64,000 bases of DNA, from positions 248,001 to 312,000 of the forward strand of contig CADEHE010000002.1 in assembly GCA_902826775.1 (NCBI GenBank), given 5' to 3'. The notes beneath the pieces are model-generated. The model ran no database searches. It worked only from the letters and a program-made list of their open reading frames with translations, and was not told where the DNA came from. Origin of the DNA: an uncultured Pseudomonadota bacterium (lineage in GTDB: Bacteria; Pseudomonadota; Gammaproteobacteria; Burkholderiales; JALYOK01). Position 1 is the first letter of the stretch, and every line of letters starts with the position of its first letter. The position numbers were made by a program, and so were the translations under genes. This document shows positions 18,057-26,369 of this stretch, one piece after another.

Positions 18057-18650
18057 ATGGACAATGAAGAATTCATGCGCCGCGTTCGGCTGGGCGACGA
18101 GCAAAAACGCAAGGCGATCGGCGAGCTCTATTATCACGAGTATCCGTATCTGCGCCGGTGGACCGAGCGCTTACTGCGGTCCCAGTCTTTAAGCCGACGG
18201 CCTGACGATGCCGAAGATCTGATCCAGGATATTTTTGTTCGTTTTTTCGATGCGTGTGAGAGCTTCGATGGGCGTGCGTCACTTCGAACTTATCTGTTCC
18301 AGGCGATTCGCAATCGCATTATGGACAACACACGAACTTCGCCCGTGACCATGGTTTCCGCAACGGCTGCAGACGGGGAAGACAGTCTTCTGCAAAATGT
18401 TCGCGCCGCTAGCGATCCGGAAGTCAGTGTGGCGGCGAAATTGTGCATGGAGAAAGTACTGCCGGCGCTGCAGAAGTCTCATGACGCTCATACATTGCTG
18501 ACCTATGAACAGATCATCGTCGAGGGCCGCAGTTATCCCGAGCTAGCGCAGTTACTTGAGGTCCCGGAAGTGACGCTGCGCCAGCGTGTCTCTGCCGCCA
18601 TGAAGACGATGCAGTCGCTCATCAACAAACTCTGCGGTGGTTTGCCGTAA
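18057..18650 (+). CDS. ECF-type RNA polymerase sigma factor (module 1)
   Basis: 197 residues from the ATG at 18057, chosen because region 2 then begins at the usual distance; an in-frame ATG at 17973 is the alternative. Region 2: LYYHEYPYLRRWTERLL, then DDAEDLIQDIFVRFF and LRTYLFQAIRNRIMD. Region 4: helix-turn-helix YPELAQLLEVPEVTLRQRVSAAMKTM. The linker is short, with no extra C-terminal domain. The next gene, 11 bases on, encodes a single-pass membrane protein in the anti-sigma position, and the third encodes an exported caspase, all on the same strand. Group within the ECF classification not determined. Confidence 0.88.
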   Translation: MDNEEFMRRVRLGDEQKRKAIGELYYHEYPYLRRWTERLLRSQSLSRRPDDAEDLIQDIFVRFFDACESFDGRASLRTYLFQAIRNRIMDNTRTSPVTMVSATAADGEDSLLQNVRAASDPEVSVAAKLCMEKVLPALQKSHDAHTLLTYEQIIVEGRSYPELAQLLEVPEVTLRQRVSAAMKTMQSLINKLCGGLP

Positions 18651-18661
18651 GGCGTATCGAC

Positions 18662-19288
18662 ATGGCGCGCAGCGACGACGAACAGTGGTGGGATTTGTTG
18701 GCGGGCAAGGAAGCGCCCGATGCGTCCGACGAGAAGGGCCGGCAGGCTAAGGCGCTGCGTGACGCCGTTCTGCGCGAGCACGCGGCGATCGGAGCAGATA
18801 TTGATGCCGCCGCGTCGTTTTCGCGATTCCAAGCGCGTTTAGAGCGCGAGCGGCCGGCGACCGGCAAGAAAACGCGAGAAGCCGGAGATACTCAAGCGGC
18901 GAGAGGTTTTGGCTCGATAGCACGTTGGCTGAGAAGTTTGCGTGGGCCGCAGATTGCTGCGGCGTTCGCGCTTTTGCTTGCAATCGGCGCGATGGTGCGC
19001 ATGGGCTTGTCGCCGCAAGCGGATTTTGTCATCCGCGATTACGCGCTCGGCCAAAGAAACTATGTGCAAGTGGACGATCCACAAGCGCACCAAGCAAAGT
19101 TGGCGGCTGAACTTAAAGCACTGGGAATAGATGCCGAGACCCTTGCAGTACCCGATACCCATGGCGCCTTTGTTGTCCAAGCGACCATACCAGCACAGTC
19201 CAGCGAGGCGCTACTGCAAATTCTCGCACGCCATGGCCTGCGCGGTTTCCGTAGTGGCGAACTGGACGTTGGGTTTCAGAAGCGTTAG
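18662..19288 (+). CDS. Putative membrane anti-sigma factor (module 1)
   Basis: 208 residues: cytoplasmic part 1-96 beginning WWDLLAGKEAPD, one TM helix at about 97-116, periplasmic part of about 90 residues (YVQVDDPQAHQAKLAAELKALGI... then ILARHGLRGFRSGELDV). The N-terminus lacks the HxxxCxxC zinc motif of ZAS anti-sigmas. The layout (W-D-x-x-A-G near residue 10, then A-x-A-x-R helices, TM, small periplasmic domain with L-x-x-L-G-I/V) is shared with the protein at 56415-56969, in the same position of the second module. The anti-sigma role is inferred from topology and gene order. Confidence 0.65.
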   Translation: MARSDDEQWWDLLAGKEAPDASDEKGRQAKALRDAVLREHAAIGADIDAAASFSRFQARLERERPATGKKTREAGDTQAARGFGSIARWLRSLRGPQIAAAFALLLAIGAMVRMGLSPQADFVIRDYALGQRNYVQVDDPQAHQAKLAAELKALGIDAETLAVPDTHGAFVVQATIPAQSSEALLQILARHGLRGFRSGELDVGFQKR

Positions 19289-19308
19289 CGAGAGTATTCT
19301 GAACCTCG

Positions 19309-20301
19309 GTGATGTGGCTCGCCCGTAGAAAGTTTTGCGCAACGGGCGCCGCCTTGGCGTTTGCTCCGCATCCTCTATTCGCACAGCGGCAGGCAGGCGA
19401 ACGCCGAGCCGTGTTAATCGGCGTTTGCGACTATATAAAGTTTCCCAACCGCCGCTTAGAGGGACCCGCCAATGATGTGCCGCGCGTGCGGGCGTTGCTC
19501 CAGAGTCGCGGCTTCTCGGACATTCAAGTCGTCGCTGACCGGCTCGGACCAAGTGTTCCACTACCGACACGCTCGAATATTTTGAGCGCGTTCAACAAGA
19601 TGTCGGAACGCATTTTCGCCGGCGACTTCCTGTTTCTATATTTCGCCGGACACGGCGCGCAGCAACCGGTGGTCAATCCGAAACGGGAAGAACTCGACGG
19701 TGTCGACGAAGTGTTGCTGCCATCGGACGCAGGACGTCTCACCGAATTCCTAACCATACAGAACGCCATCGTCGACGACGACATTGGGGCGTTCATCAGC
19801 GCGTGCCGCGCGCGCGGCGCGACGGTTTGGGCGGTGGTCGACGCTTGTCATGCCGGGGACTCGACACGTGACGCGCCATTACCTACTGGCGCCACCGCGC
19901 GCGGGTTGACCTCGCTCGACTTTGGCTTCCCCAAATGGGTGCAACAATGGATGGATCGCTTTCCAACCAGCCAACGCACGGCCCGCCTTGGCCAAATTGA
20001 CCTTTGCGGCGATGGGGCTACGCATCTGCCTGGCGGAATGTTGGGGTTTTTCGCGTGCCGTAGCGATCAGCGAACCATAGAATTATCGATGTCTAAGAAT
20101 AAGGGCCGCGTCAGCGGACTATTCACCCACGTTTTGCTAAGTCATTTGGCCGCATCGAATAGCGAGGGTGCGGCAACGTACTTAGATCTAGTCCGCGGCG
20201 TCGAGCGCACGTACGCGCAAGACTGGCAAGGCTGGAATTGGCAACCGCAGTTTTGTGCAGAACCAGCGAAGGAAATCGCTAATCGCCGGATCTTTGCCTG
20301 A
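19309..20301 (+). CDS. Exported caspase-family protease (C14), possible Tat substrate
   Basis: 330 residues. GTG at 19309 and ATG at 19312 are both possible starts. The N-terminus MMWLARRKFCATGAALAF contains R-R-x-F followed by a weakly hydrophobic stretch and ends in FAQ, fitting a twin-arginine signal. The p20-like domain starts at RRAVLIGVCDY; the catalytic His is in LYFAGHGAQ (residue 115) and the Cys in VVDACHAGD (residue 180), both intact. The region after the Cys contains GFPKWVQQWMDRFP and ends with AEPAKEIANRRIF. Metacaspases of this type cleave after Arg or Lys. Third gene of the ECF/anti-sigma operon, 20 bases downstream. Its target is unknown; the adjacent anti-sigma is a tempting candidate (inference). 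Confidence 0.88.
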   Translation: MMWLARRKFCATGAALAFAPHPLFAQRQAGERRAVLIGVCDYIKFPNRRLEGPANDVPRVRALLQSRGFSDIQVVADRLGPSVPLPTRSNILSAFNKMSERIFAGDFLFLYFAGHGAQQPVVNPKREELDGVDEVLLPSDAGRLTEFLTIQNAIVDDDIGAFISACRARGATVWAVVDACHAGDSTRDAPLPTGATARGLTSLDFGFPKWVQQWMDRFPTSQRTARLGQIDLCGDGATHLPGGMLGFFACRSDQRTIELSMSKNKGRVSGLFTHVLLSHLAASNSEGAATYLDLVRGVERTYAQDWQGWNWQPQFCAEPAKEIANRRIFA

Positions 20302-20339
20302 ACGCTTTCGAATGTGGTCACAACAACCAAACAGATTCT

Positions 20340-21869
20340 CTATTCGCCCAAATCCCGAGCCAACCGGGTGAGACGCCGATCAGCTTCCTCCAGGCGCTTG
20401 CTTGACACTAGGGCGTCGATACTAGGCGATTCGTCTTGGCACTTTTTGTGGCGCTCGGGGGATACATCGCGCTTGCTGAACGCGTCCATGCATATCACTG
20501 CCAGGCGCTGTTTGTAGCTCCAGCCTCGATTGAGCTCGGCTTGCGTGACGCTGCCGTTGTAGCTACCGAAAACATAGGGCACAAGCACCATGGAGGGTGT
20601 TCCGGTCCGAGAGGCTTCGACGATAGCTTCGGCCATTCTTGTCATTGTGTCGTCAGATCCTTTATCGTCGCGCCGATCTGCTTGTGGCGTTGCTTCAGCG
20701 TTTGGGTTGAGGCCCTCGACTCTCCTAAGCGATGCATCGCACCCCGACAGTTGCTTCGTCGCGATCAGCCGATAGCATTCGACCTGCGCATGGGCGATCG
20801 CTGTGTTCAACGACGTTGAAGTCATGGCGATCACGGGATCGTGCGCCCATTTCATAATCTTGGCATTCAGTGCGTCCAGACGACTTTGCAGTGCCAGGGC
20901 GATGCGAACATCGTCCTCGGTGAATTCTTCCGTTGTTTGCGAGAAGAATCCTGCGCCGACTTCGCGCCAGCGTGGAATTTGCGCACTGCGCTCGTTTAGC
21001 CTTTCGGTATCTTCAGCAGGCGGCGCCGGATTGTAGATGACCGTTGAACTGCCCGCTCGCTTTGGATCGAAATAGAAATCGCCGCCGATGGAAGACTCGA
21101 TCCACGGCTCTTGCACACCGCCGGTCTCGCGTAAGACTGCGGCGCGCACAGTTTTCAGCAGATCCTCCAACTTTAGGCCGGGATGCTTGTTGATCGATTC
21201 CAACAGAGCTTTGGTGTAAGGACTATTGTTGCCCTTACCATCCTTGGCGACGAAGTTTGGCGCGGTTGCGTAGGCGATCAAGGTTCCACTTGCCTTCATC
21301 GGTGCGAGGCCGCTTACCGCGTCGCGGTCCAGGCGTCTGATCGGTAGCGTCCGGCAGGCGTCCAAGATCACGATGTTGAGGCGATTGTTGGCCTTGCCCA
21401 TGCGGTTCAGAACACTCCTCGCGCTGACGCTGCGCGCTTCGATATCGTCCTCGGCCAAGATATCCGCGTCTACCGGGATCAGATAGTTCTGGCCGCGATA
21501 CTGCGAGCCGTGGCCGGCATAGAAAAATAGCGCCACGCCGCCACGTCTGGCCTGTGCACCGAAGGCGCGCACCGCGTTCTCCATTTGTTCCTTGCTGCCG
21601 TTCTCAACGATCGTGACGGTAAAACCAAACCGCTTGAGCGTTTCCGCCATCACTCGCGCATCGTTCACGGGATTGGCAAGCGGCGGCCATTGCCTGTAGT
21701 CGGCATTGCCCATCACCAACGCGACTCGCTCTTCACTGAGCATCTGCTGTATAGCATCGGGCGGCTCGCTTTCCGGCGTAAATTCGGCGGCGAACACCTG
21801 GTCCAGGCTGAGCAGGATAGCGACCAGGCTACCGACCAGCAGCACTCTAAGCACCGGAATCACTTTCAT
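20340..21869 (-). CDS. Exported caspase-family protein with long C-terminal region
   Basis: 509 residues from the ATG at 21869 (a TTG two codons upstream is the alternative). Signal peptide to about residue 29 (QVFAAEF). Caspase domain 45-270: RVALVMGNADY, His in FFYAGHGSQYRGQNYLIP (residue 120) and Cys in VILDACRTLP (residue 172), i.e. DACR rather than the DACH of the other three caspases here. GTLIAYATAPNFVAKDG and NSPYTKALLE are the usual small-subunit landmarks. The last 240 residues have no domain I recognise, with Cys pairs (CYRLIATKQLSGC). Convergent with the module 1 operon, 38 bases apart. Confidence 0.86.
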   Translation of the reverse strand: MKVIPVLRVLLVGSLVAILLSLDQVFAAEFTPESEPPDAIQQMLSEERVALVMGNADYRQWPPLANPVNDARVMAETLKRFGFTVTIVENGSKEQMENAVRAFGAQARRGGVALFFYAGHGSQYRGQNYLIPVDADILAEDDIEARSVSARSVLNRMGKANNRLNIVILDACRTLPIRRLDRDAVSGLAPMKASGTLIAYATAPNFVAKDGKGNNSPYTKALLESINKHPGLKLEDLLKTVRAAVLRETGGVQEPWIESSIGGDFYFDPKRAGSSTVIYNPAPPAEDTERLNERSAQIPRWREVGAGFFSQTTEEFTEDDVRIALALQSRLDALNAKIMKWAHDPVIAMTSTSLNTAIAHAQVECYRLIATKQLSGCDASLRRVEGLNPNAEATPQADRRDDKGSDDTMTRMAEAIVEASRTGTPSMVLVPYVFGSYNGSVTQAELNRGWSYKQRLAVICMDAFSKRDVSPERHKKCQDESPSIDALVSSKRLEEADRRLTRLARDLGE

Positions 21870-21892
21870 CTGCAATGGGATGGTTGAGTTTG

Positions 21893-21921
21893 ACGATACT
21901 GAGGCACGGTCGCACTGTCAA
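21893..21921 (-). promoter_or_regulatory. Candidate sigma-70 promoter of the caspase gene
   Basis: On the minus strand TTGACA (21921-21916), 17 bases, TATCGT (21898-21893). The -35 box is perfect and the spacing ideal; the -10 has four of six consensus bases. Transcription would start near 21886, about 17 bases before the ATG at 21869. It lies back-to-back with the ECF-type motif of the divergent GloVer gene. Confidence 0.5.
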
Positions 21922-21943
21922 ATTCCAACTCCCAATCTCCGCC

Positions 21944-21967
21944 TCACAAACCAAAGTGCCGTTCGTC
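21944..21967 (+). promoter_or_regulatory. Candidate ECF-type promoter, copy 1 (GloVer gene)
   Basis: TCACAA (21944-21949), 14 bases, CGTC (21964-21967), then TATC. The CGTC box 38 bases before the ATG is the typical -10 form of ECF sigma promoters, and an A-rich AAC-containing -35 is usual. The same arrangement with TGACAA occurs before the genes at 47700 and 55644. Confidence 0.45.
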
Positions 21968-22005
21968 TATCTCTTTGCATATCAACCTAACCAAGGAGTA
22001 TCGAG

Positions 22006-23682
22006 ATGACGACGGCTGCAAGAAACAAGCATCAATACGGCTGGGCCAAGCACGTTTCTGCGGCGCTTTGCACCGCTGCCTTATCGATTCTGCTACCGGT
22101 CTCATTGGCATCGGCCGCCGTGTCGCATAGCATTCTGCACTCTTTTTTGGGTGCCGACGGCAGCGAACCCAAAGCGCGATTGGCGCAGGGAAGCGATGGC
22201 AACTTCTACGGCACAACCTCGACCGGCGGATCGGCAAATTCCGGAACCGTCTTCAAACTAACGCCCGCTGGCGTGCTCACCACTCTGCACTCGTTTACCG
22301 GCGGTAGCGATGGCGCAAAACCGACATTCGGGCTTACGCAAGCAAGTGACGGTAACTTATACGGCACGATCGACTCCGGCGGCGCCAATGGTTATGGCTA
22401 CATCTATAAAGTCACCCCGTCCGGTGCGTTTAGTCTGTTGGCTTCCTTTACCGGTGCGAACGGTGTTGCACCGAAAGGCGAGCTGATCGAGGCGAGCGAC
22501 GGCAATCTCTATGGCGCCACCGCTTTCGGTGGAAATGGATTTTCGCCTGTTTGCGCGCCTTCATCGGGGATTACCTCCAACTGTGGTTACGGCACTGTGT
22601 TTAAGCTCTCGTTCTCGGGCAGTTTGACCACACTCTACGCTTTTACCAATGCTGACGATAACGGCGCCGTCCCGGAAGCCGGCGTGATACAGGGATTGGA
22701 CGGCAATTTCTACGGCACCACCGGACAGCTCGGCGCAGTTGGGGCAGGCGCAGGAACGGTGTTCAAGGTCACGCCGGCGGGTGCACTGACAACGCTGCAT
22801 CGATTCGTAGGCGGCACAACAGACGGGATCGGGCCACGCGGCTCGCTCGTTCAGTTAGCCGACGGCACACTGTACGGAAGCACAATTGGCGGCGGCGCGA
22901 ATTTTGTCGGAACGATCTTCAAACTGGCACCCGACGGCACGGCATTTGCCATCGCCCATGCTTTCGAGAGCACCGACCTCTCCACGCTGAGCAATTTGCA
23001 GTTGCTACTGGCAAGCGATGGAAATATTTATGGAACGCTGATCGCTTCGTCCAGTGCAAGCGGCGGGGCGCTGCCTCCGGTAGGCGGGATTTATCAGCTT
23101 ACGCCCGCCGGCGCGTTTAGCAGGACGTTTACCTTCGATTTGAGTTTGGGTTCTCCTACCGCGCCTTTCGGTGCGCTGCCGAACAGCGGGCTGATACAAG
23201 GCAACGACGGCAATCTATACGGCACCACGCAATGCGGCACGGACAATTGCGTTGGCGTTGGCGGTACCGTATTCAAGCTCGCGGCGGGACTCGCCGGCAC
23301 CACCCCGACGGTTTCGATCTCACTCGATAAGTCATCGATCAGTCTGGGCAGCAGTGCCACGTTAACTTGGTCGTCAACCAATGCGACGGCCTGCGCTGCA
23401 AGCGGCGCGTGGACCGGTTCGCAGGCAGCTTCCGGTAGCCAGAGCGTAACGCCACCCGCGACAGGCAGCTACACCTACACGCTTACCTGCAACGGTTCGG
23501 CTGGGTCGGCGAGCAACGGCGCCACGCTTGTAGTCAACGCCGCAGGCGGCGCCGGCGCAGGCTCGGGTGGAGGTGGCGGCGGGGGCGGATGCACCATGAG
23601 TCGAGCCGCGCCATTTGACCTCACCTTCATTCTGCTCGCTGCGCTTTCGCTCGGTTGGATCGTTCGCCGCAGCAAGATTTAG
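22006..23682 (+). CDS. GloVer-repeat surface protein with JDVT-CTERM-like tail
   Basis: 558 residues. Signal peptide to about residue 37. Seven repeats of roughly 50-65 residues, each with an S/N-D-G-N-x-Y-G-T/A-T core (SDGNFYGTT, SDGNLYGTI, SDGNLYGAT, LDGNFYGTT, ADGTLYGST, SDGNIYGTL, NDGNLYGTT) followed by GTVFKLTPAG-type strands: the Gloeo/Verruco tandem repeat, a beta-propeller-like element. An Ig-like domain (ISLGSSATLTWSSTNATAC) follows at about 435-510. The C-terminus has a Gly-rich run, Cys-Thr, an F-D-x-T motif, a TM helix and RRSKI, matching the JDVT-CTERM sorting-signal layout. Ribosome-binding site AAGGAG. Probably processed and displayed on the cell surface; it follows a candidate ECF promoter. 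Confidence 0.85.
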   Translation: MTTAARNKHQYGWAKHVSAALCTAALSILLPVSLASAAVSHSILHSFLGADGSEPKARLAQGSDGNFYGTTSTGGSANSGTVFKLTPAGVLTTLHSFTGGSDGAKPTFGLTQASDGNLYGTIDSGGANGYGYIYKVTPSGAFSLLASFTGANGVAPKGELIEASDGNLYGATAFGGNGFSPVCAPSSGITSNCGYGTVFKLSFSGSLTTLYAFTNADDNGAVPEAGVIQGLDGNFYGTTGQLGAVGAGAGTVFKVTPAGALTTLHRFVGGTTDGIGPRGSLVQLADGTLYGSTIGGGANFVGTIFKLAPDGTAFAIAHAFESTDLSTLSNLQLLLASDGNIYGTLIASSSASGGALPPVGGIYQLTPAGAFSRTFTFDLSLGSPTAPFGALPNSGLIQGNDGNLYGTTQCGTDNCVGVGGTVFKLAAGLAGTTPTVSISLDKSSISLGSSATLTWSSTNATACAASGAWTGSQAASGSQSVTPPATGSYTYTLTCNGSAGSASNGATLVVNAAGGAGAGSGGGGGGGGCTMSRAAPFDLTFILLAALSLGWIVRRSKI

Positions 23683-23691
23683 AGGGGGGAA

Positions 23692-23720
23692 GCGGAGCCG
23701 AACCTGGGAGTAGGCTCCGC
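23692..23720 (+). terminator. Hairpin after the GloVer gene
   Basis: GCGGAGCC (23692-23699) and GGCTCCGC (23713-23720), a perfect 8-base stem with a 13-base loop ten bases after the stop codon. The 3' side is CGCCTTGCC, not U-rich, so termination strength is doubtful. Confidence 0.45.
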
Positions 23721-23845
23721 CGCCTTGCCGAACGCTTAGCAGACTCTACTTTAAGGCAACGATACAATTCAACTGCCTCAGGATCCTTGGTACTGAACCA
23801 CACTTAAAGCACGCCGACTAGGTCGACGTGCCAGGGAGATCAACA

Positions 23846-25156
23846 ATGCAACTTCGTATATCGTGCGCAGCTAAGGTATTTGCGCCATTGCCGCTTATGT
23901 TGTTAACTGCATTCGCTGGTTCGGCGCTGGCCCAAACGCCGCAGCCCGGAAGCACACGCAGTTTCAAAGCGATCTGCTCCGTGTTCCAAGCTAAGGGGCA
24001 AGATCTTGTCGCCCAGTGTCCAGGCACAATCGAGTTCTCGATACCAAGCGAAGCGGAGCTGAAGTCCGGCAAGCGCCCGATGATACGCATTCCTTATGCA
24101 GGCAAGCATCAACTGTGGGAGCTGGGCGAGCCAAAATCCATTCCTAACTCGTCTGCGGTCGTGATCAATGCCGCCACGGTAGACGGCGAACCGGCTCAAG
24201 GCCGCTGCGCAGCGCAGACACGCGACAGTTTCACGGTGAGTTTTGATTGCAATTCCTTGGTCGCCGCGCGGGGGGCTGCGGGAAGCGATGCGTTCGAAGT
24301 CATATACTCGAACGCACCGAACGGCGGAACAGCCAGCGGCTCTCCTCTGGAGTTGCTGGACTACGTCGCTGGTGTAAGCGTGCTCCTGGGTGGGAAGCCA
24401 CCCCAGCGAGCGGCGGCAACGCAGAGCGCCGCACCTCCGTCCGCCAAGCCCGCGCCAGCTGTGGCACCGCGCAGCGATAACGCCAGCAGCGCGCAGAACA
24501 AACCCGCACCGGCAGCAGCAGCCGATCCGTTCAAGCCCTCCACCGACCCGAAAGCCATCTTTGGTTTGATGGTCGGCAAACCGCGTCCGATGACACTGCC
24601 GGTCTGCAAGTACAAAGATGCTTTCTCCAAACCGGCGTTTGCGGCGAACCAGCTCTATTGCGTCAATGAGATCGGCACGGGCTTAAACGCATTGCTGGGC
24701 GGATTGAAGGAAGACCTTACGCTGAACGACTACCAGCAGTTAGGCATAGCGCCTATCGCGATCGACATCAACGAGCAGATCTACGATACTCGTATCACCG
24801 AAAGCGTCACGATTTTCTTCGATCGAAACGACGTCATCCAGCGCGTGCGAATCGTGACATTCTTGGTTTCTCACGACGATGTCCTGAAGATGCTGATCGC
24901 AAAGTATGGCAAGCCGGCAAAGGAAGACTGGACAATTTGGAGCAATCGTCAAACCGGGGCCGAAGTCGATCGCACCCCCAACTACTTCTGGGACTTTCCA
25001 GGCATTTCGGTGGACTACATCTCGCGAGCGGCAGACCTCTTGAACGCGAAGACTCCGACAGGCAGCATCGATGTCTATACGGCGGCGTATTCGCGTTCGG
25101 TAAGCGACTACCTGAAGCGGCGCGATGCCCCCCCGGAAGGGCGCAAGCCGATGTAG
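23846..25156 (+). CDS. Exported protein of unknown function
   Basis: 436 residues from the ATG at 23846 (CAGGGAGATCAACA in front). Signal peptide with cleavage at SALAQ (about 30). Domain 1 (35-170) is beta-rich with four Cys (AICSVFQ, AQCPGT, GRCAAQ, FDCNS), then an Ala/Pro-rich linker of about 50 residues (190-240) and a second domain (250-430) with CKYKDAFSKPAFAANQLYCVNE, IFFDRNDVIQRVRIVTF, LIAKYGKPAKEDWTIWSNRQ, WDFPGISVDYIS and SRSVSDYLKRRDA. The second part has the rhythm of a small periplasmic alpha/beta domain, but I do not recognise it. Ala/Pro linkers of this kind also occur in the exported proteins at 47959-53868, suggesting a related envelope context. Confidence 0.8.
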   Translation: MQLRISCAAKVFAPLPLMLLTAFAGSALAQTPQPGSTRSFKAICSVFQAKGQDLVAQCPGTIEFSIPSEAELKSGKRPMIRIPYAGKHQLWELGEPKSIPNSSAVVINAATVDGEPAQGRCAAQTRDSFTVSFDCNSLVAARGAAGSDAFEVIYSNAPNGGTASGSPLELLDYVAGVSVLLGGKPPQRAAATQSAAPPSAKPAPAVAPRSDNASSAQNKPAPAAAADPFKPSTDPKAIFGLMVGKPRPMTLPVCKYKDAFSKPAFAANQLYCVNEIGTGLNALLGGLKEDLTLNDYQQLGIAPIAIDINEQIYDTRITESVTIFFDRNDVIQRVRIVTFLVSHDDVLKMLIAKYGKPAKEDWTIWSNRQTGAEVDRTPNYFWDFPGISVDYISRAADLLNAKTPTGSIDVYTAAYSRSVSDYLKRRDAPPEGRKPM

Positions 25157-25544
25157 CAGTGGCGCGCGGCCTCCGTGCAACGCAAAAGATTGGGGCGACG
25201 GCCTGCGGGGCCGTAACCTATGCTTCGGACCGACGTTCGCGAACGACGGCCATTTTGGGGAACTGAGGATCAGTGGCGGGGAGACGCAAAGCAGTCTCGG
25301 CTCAGTTTGGGCGGCCGCTTCCAGCGGGCTGCCGACCGCTGCGCCGCGCAACGCCACATCGGCTATGGCTCAATTTGTGCGATGGCAACAATACCCGCCT
25401 GACGATCAACGCCGATTTCCATAGCGCTTAGTAGCCAGTAGGCAGGTCGCCGCCATTCGTTCAGGCAGGCGCTTATGCCCCGACTGTACGCAACAATCGC
25501 ATTGGGCTAGGATGCTGCCATCTTCGACTTAGCCCTCCCCAGAC
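25157..25544. other. Gene-free stretch
   Basis: 388 bases between the unknown exported protein and the transketolase operon. Only short frames without ribosome-binding sites or recognisable sequence are present. It probably contains the transketolase promoter, but I could not pick out boxes with confidence. No repeats seen. Confidence 0.4.
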
Positions 25545-26369
25545 ATGGAAAAATCCAAACCCGCGTTACTAGAGCGGCTTGAAATGGAAGCCCGGCAGAT
25601 TCGCCGCAACGTCTGGCGCGCGCTGCGTGCGGGCGGCAGCGGCCACATGGGTGGCTCTTGCTCTGCGGCGGATGTGCTAGCCGCCCTTTACTTCCACCGC
25701 ATGCGCATACGGCCGAACGAGCCCGAATGGCCGCAGCGTGACCGCTTCGTGCTTTCGAAAGGCCACGCCAACGCCGCGCTCGGTGCCGCGCTTGCGCAAG
25801 CGGGTTTCATTGAGGACGCCGTGCTCGATCGCTTCTATCATCTCGAATCACCATTCGGCATGCACCCGGACATCAAGATGGACGGCATCGAAATGTGCAC
25901 CGGCGCGCTCGGCCACGGCCTGGCGGTCGCCATCGGCATGGCGCTCGGCGCGCGCATGCAGAATCAAGATTTTCACACCTTCGTCATGATGGGTGACGGT
26001 GAAATTCAAGAAGGTTCGGTGTGGGAAGCCGCGCTCGCCGGCGCGCACTTCCGCTTGGATAACCTCACGGCGATCATCGACTACAACAAGATCCAACAAA
26101 GCGCGAGCGTGCAGGAAGTGATGAGTTTGGAACCGCTCGCCGAAAAATGGCGCGCCTTCGGCTGGCACACAATCGAAATTGACGGGCACAACATGGCGCA
26201 AGTCGTCGATGCACTGGAGGCGGCACCGCAACCGCATAAGCCGACCGCACTCATCGCGCACACCGTCAAAGGCAAAGGCGTCAGCTTCGCGGAAGGCAGC
26301 TACCTATGGCACAACAACATGGTGACTGAAGAAGTCTATCAGCGCGCCATGGCCGAGCTGAACGCATGA
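25545..26369 (+). CDS. Transketolase, N-terminal (TPP-binding) subunit
   Basis: 274 residues. Split-transketolase N-half: GGSGHMGGSCSAADVLAALYF, DRFVLSKGHANAALGAAL, HPDIKMDGIEMCTGALGHGLAVAIGMALG and the TPP motif MMGDGEIQEGSVWEAALAG ending in DYNK. It pairs with the C-terminal subunit downstream to make a heteromeric transketolase-like enzyme. Split forms often serve side pathways rather than the main pentose phosphate pathway. The last codons overlap (ATGA) the first of three repeated start regions of the C-subunit. Confidence 0.92.
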   Translation: MEKSKPALLERLEMEARQIRRNVWRALRAGGSGHMGGSCSAADVLAALYFHRMRIRPNEPEWPQRDRFVLSKGHANAALGAALAQAGFIEDAVLDRFYHLESPFGMHPDIKMDGIEMCTGALGHGLAVAIGMALGARMQNQDFHTFVMMGDGEIQEGSVWEAALAGAHFRLDNLTAIIDYNKIQQSASVQEVMSLEPLAEKWRAFGWHTIEIDGHNMAQVVDALEAAPQPHKPTALIAHTVKGKGVSFAEGSYLWHNNMVTEEVYQRAMAELNA

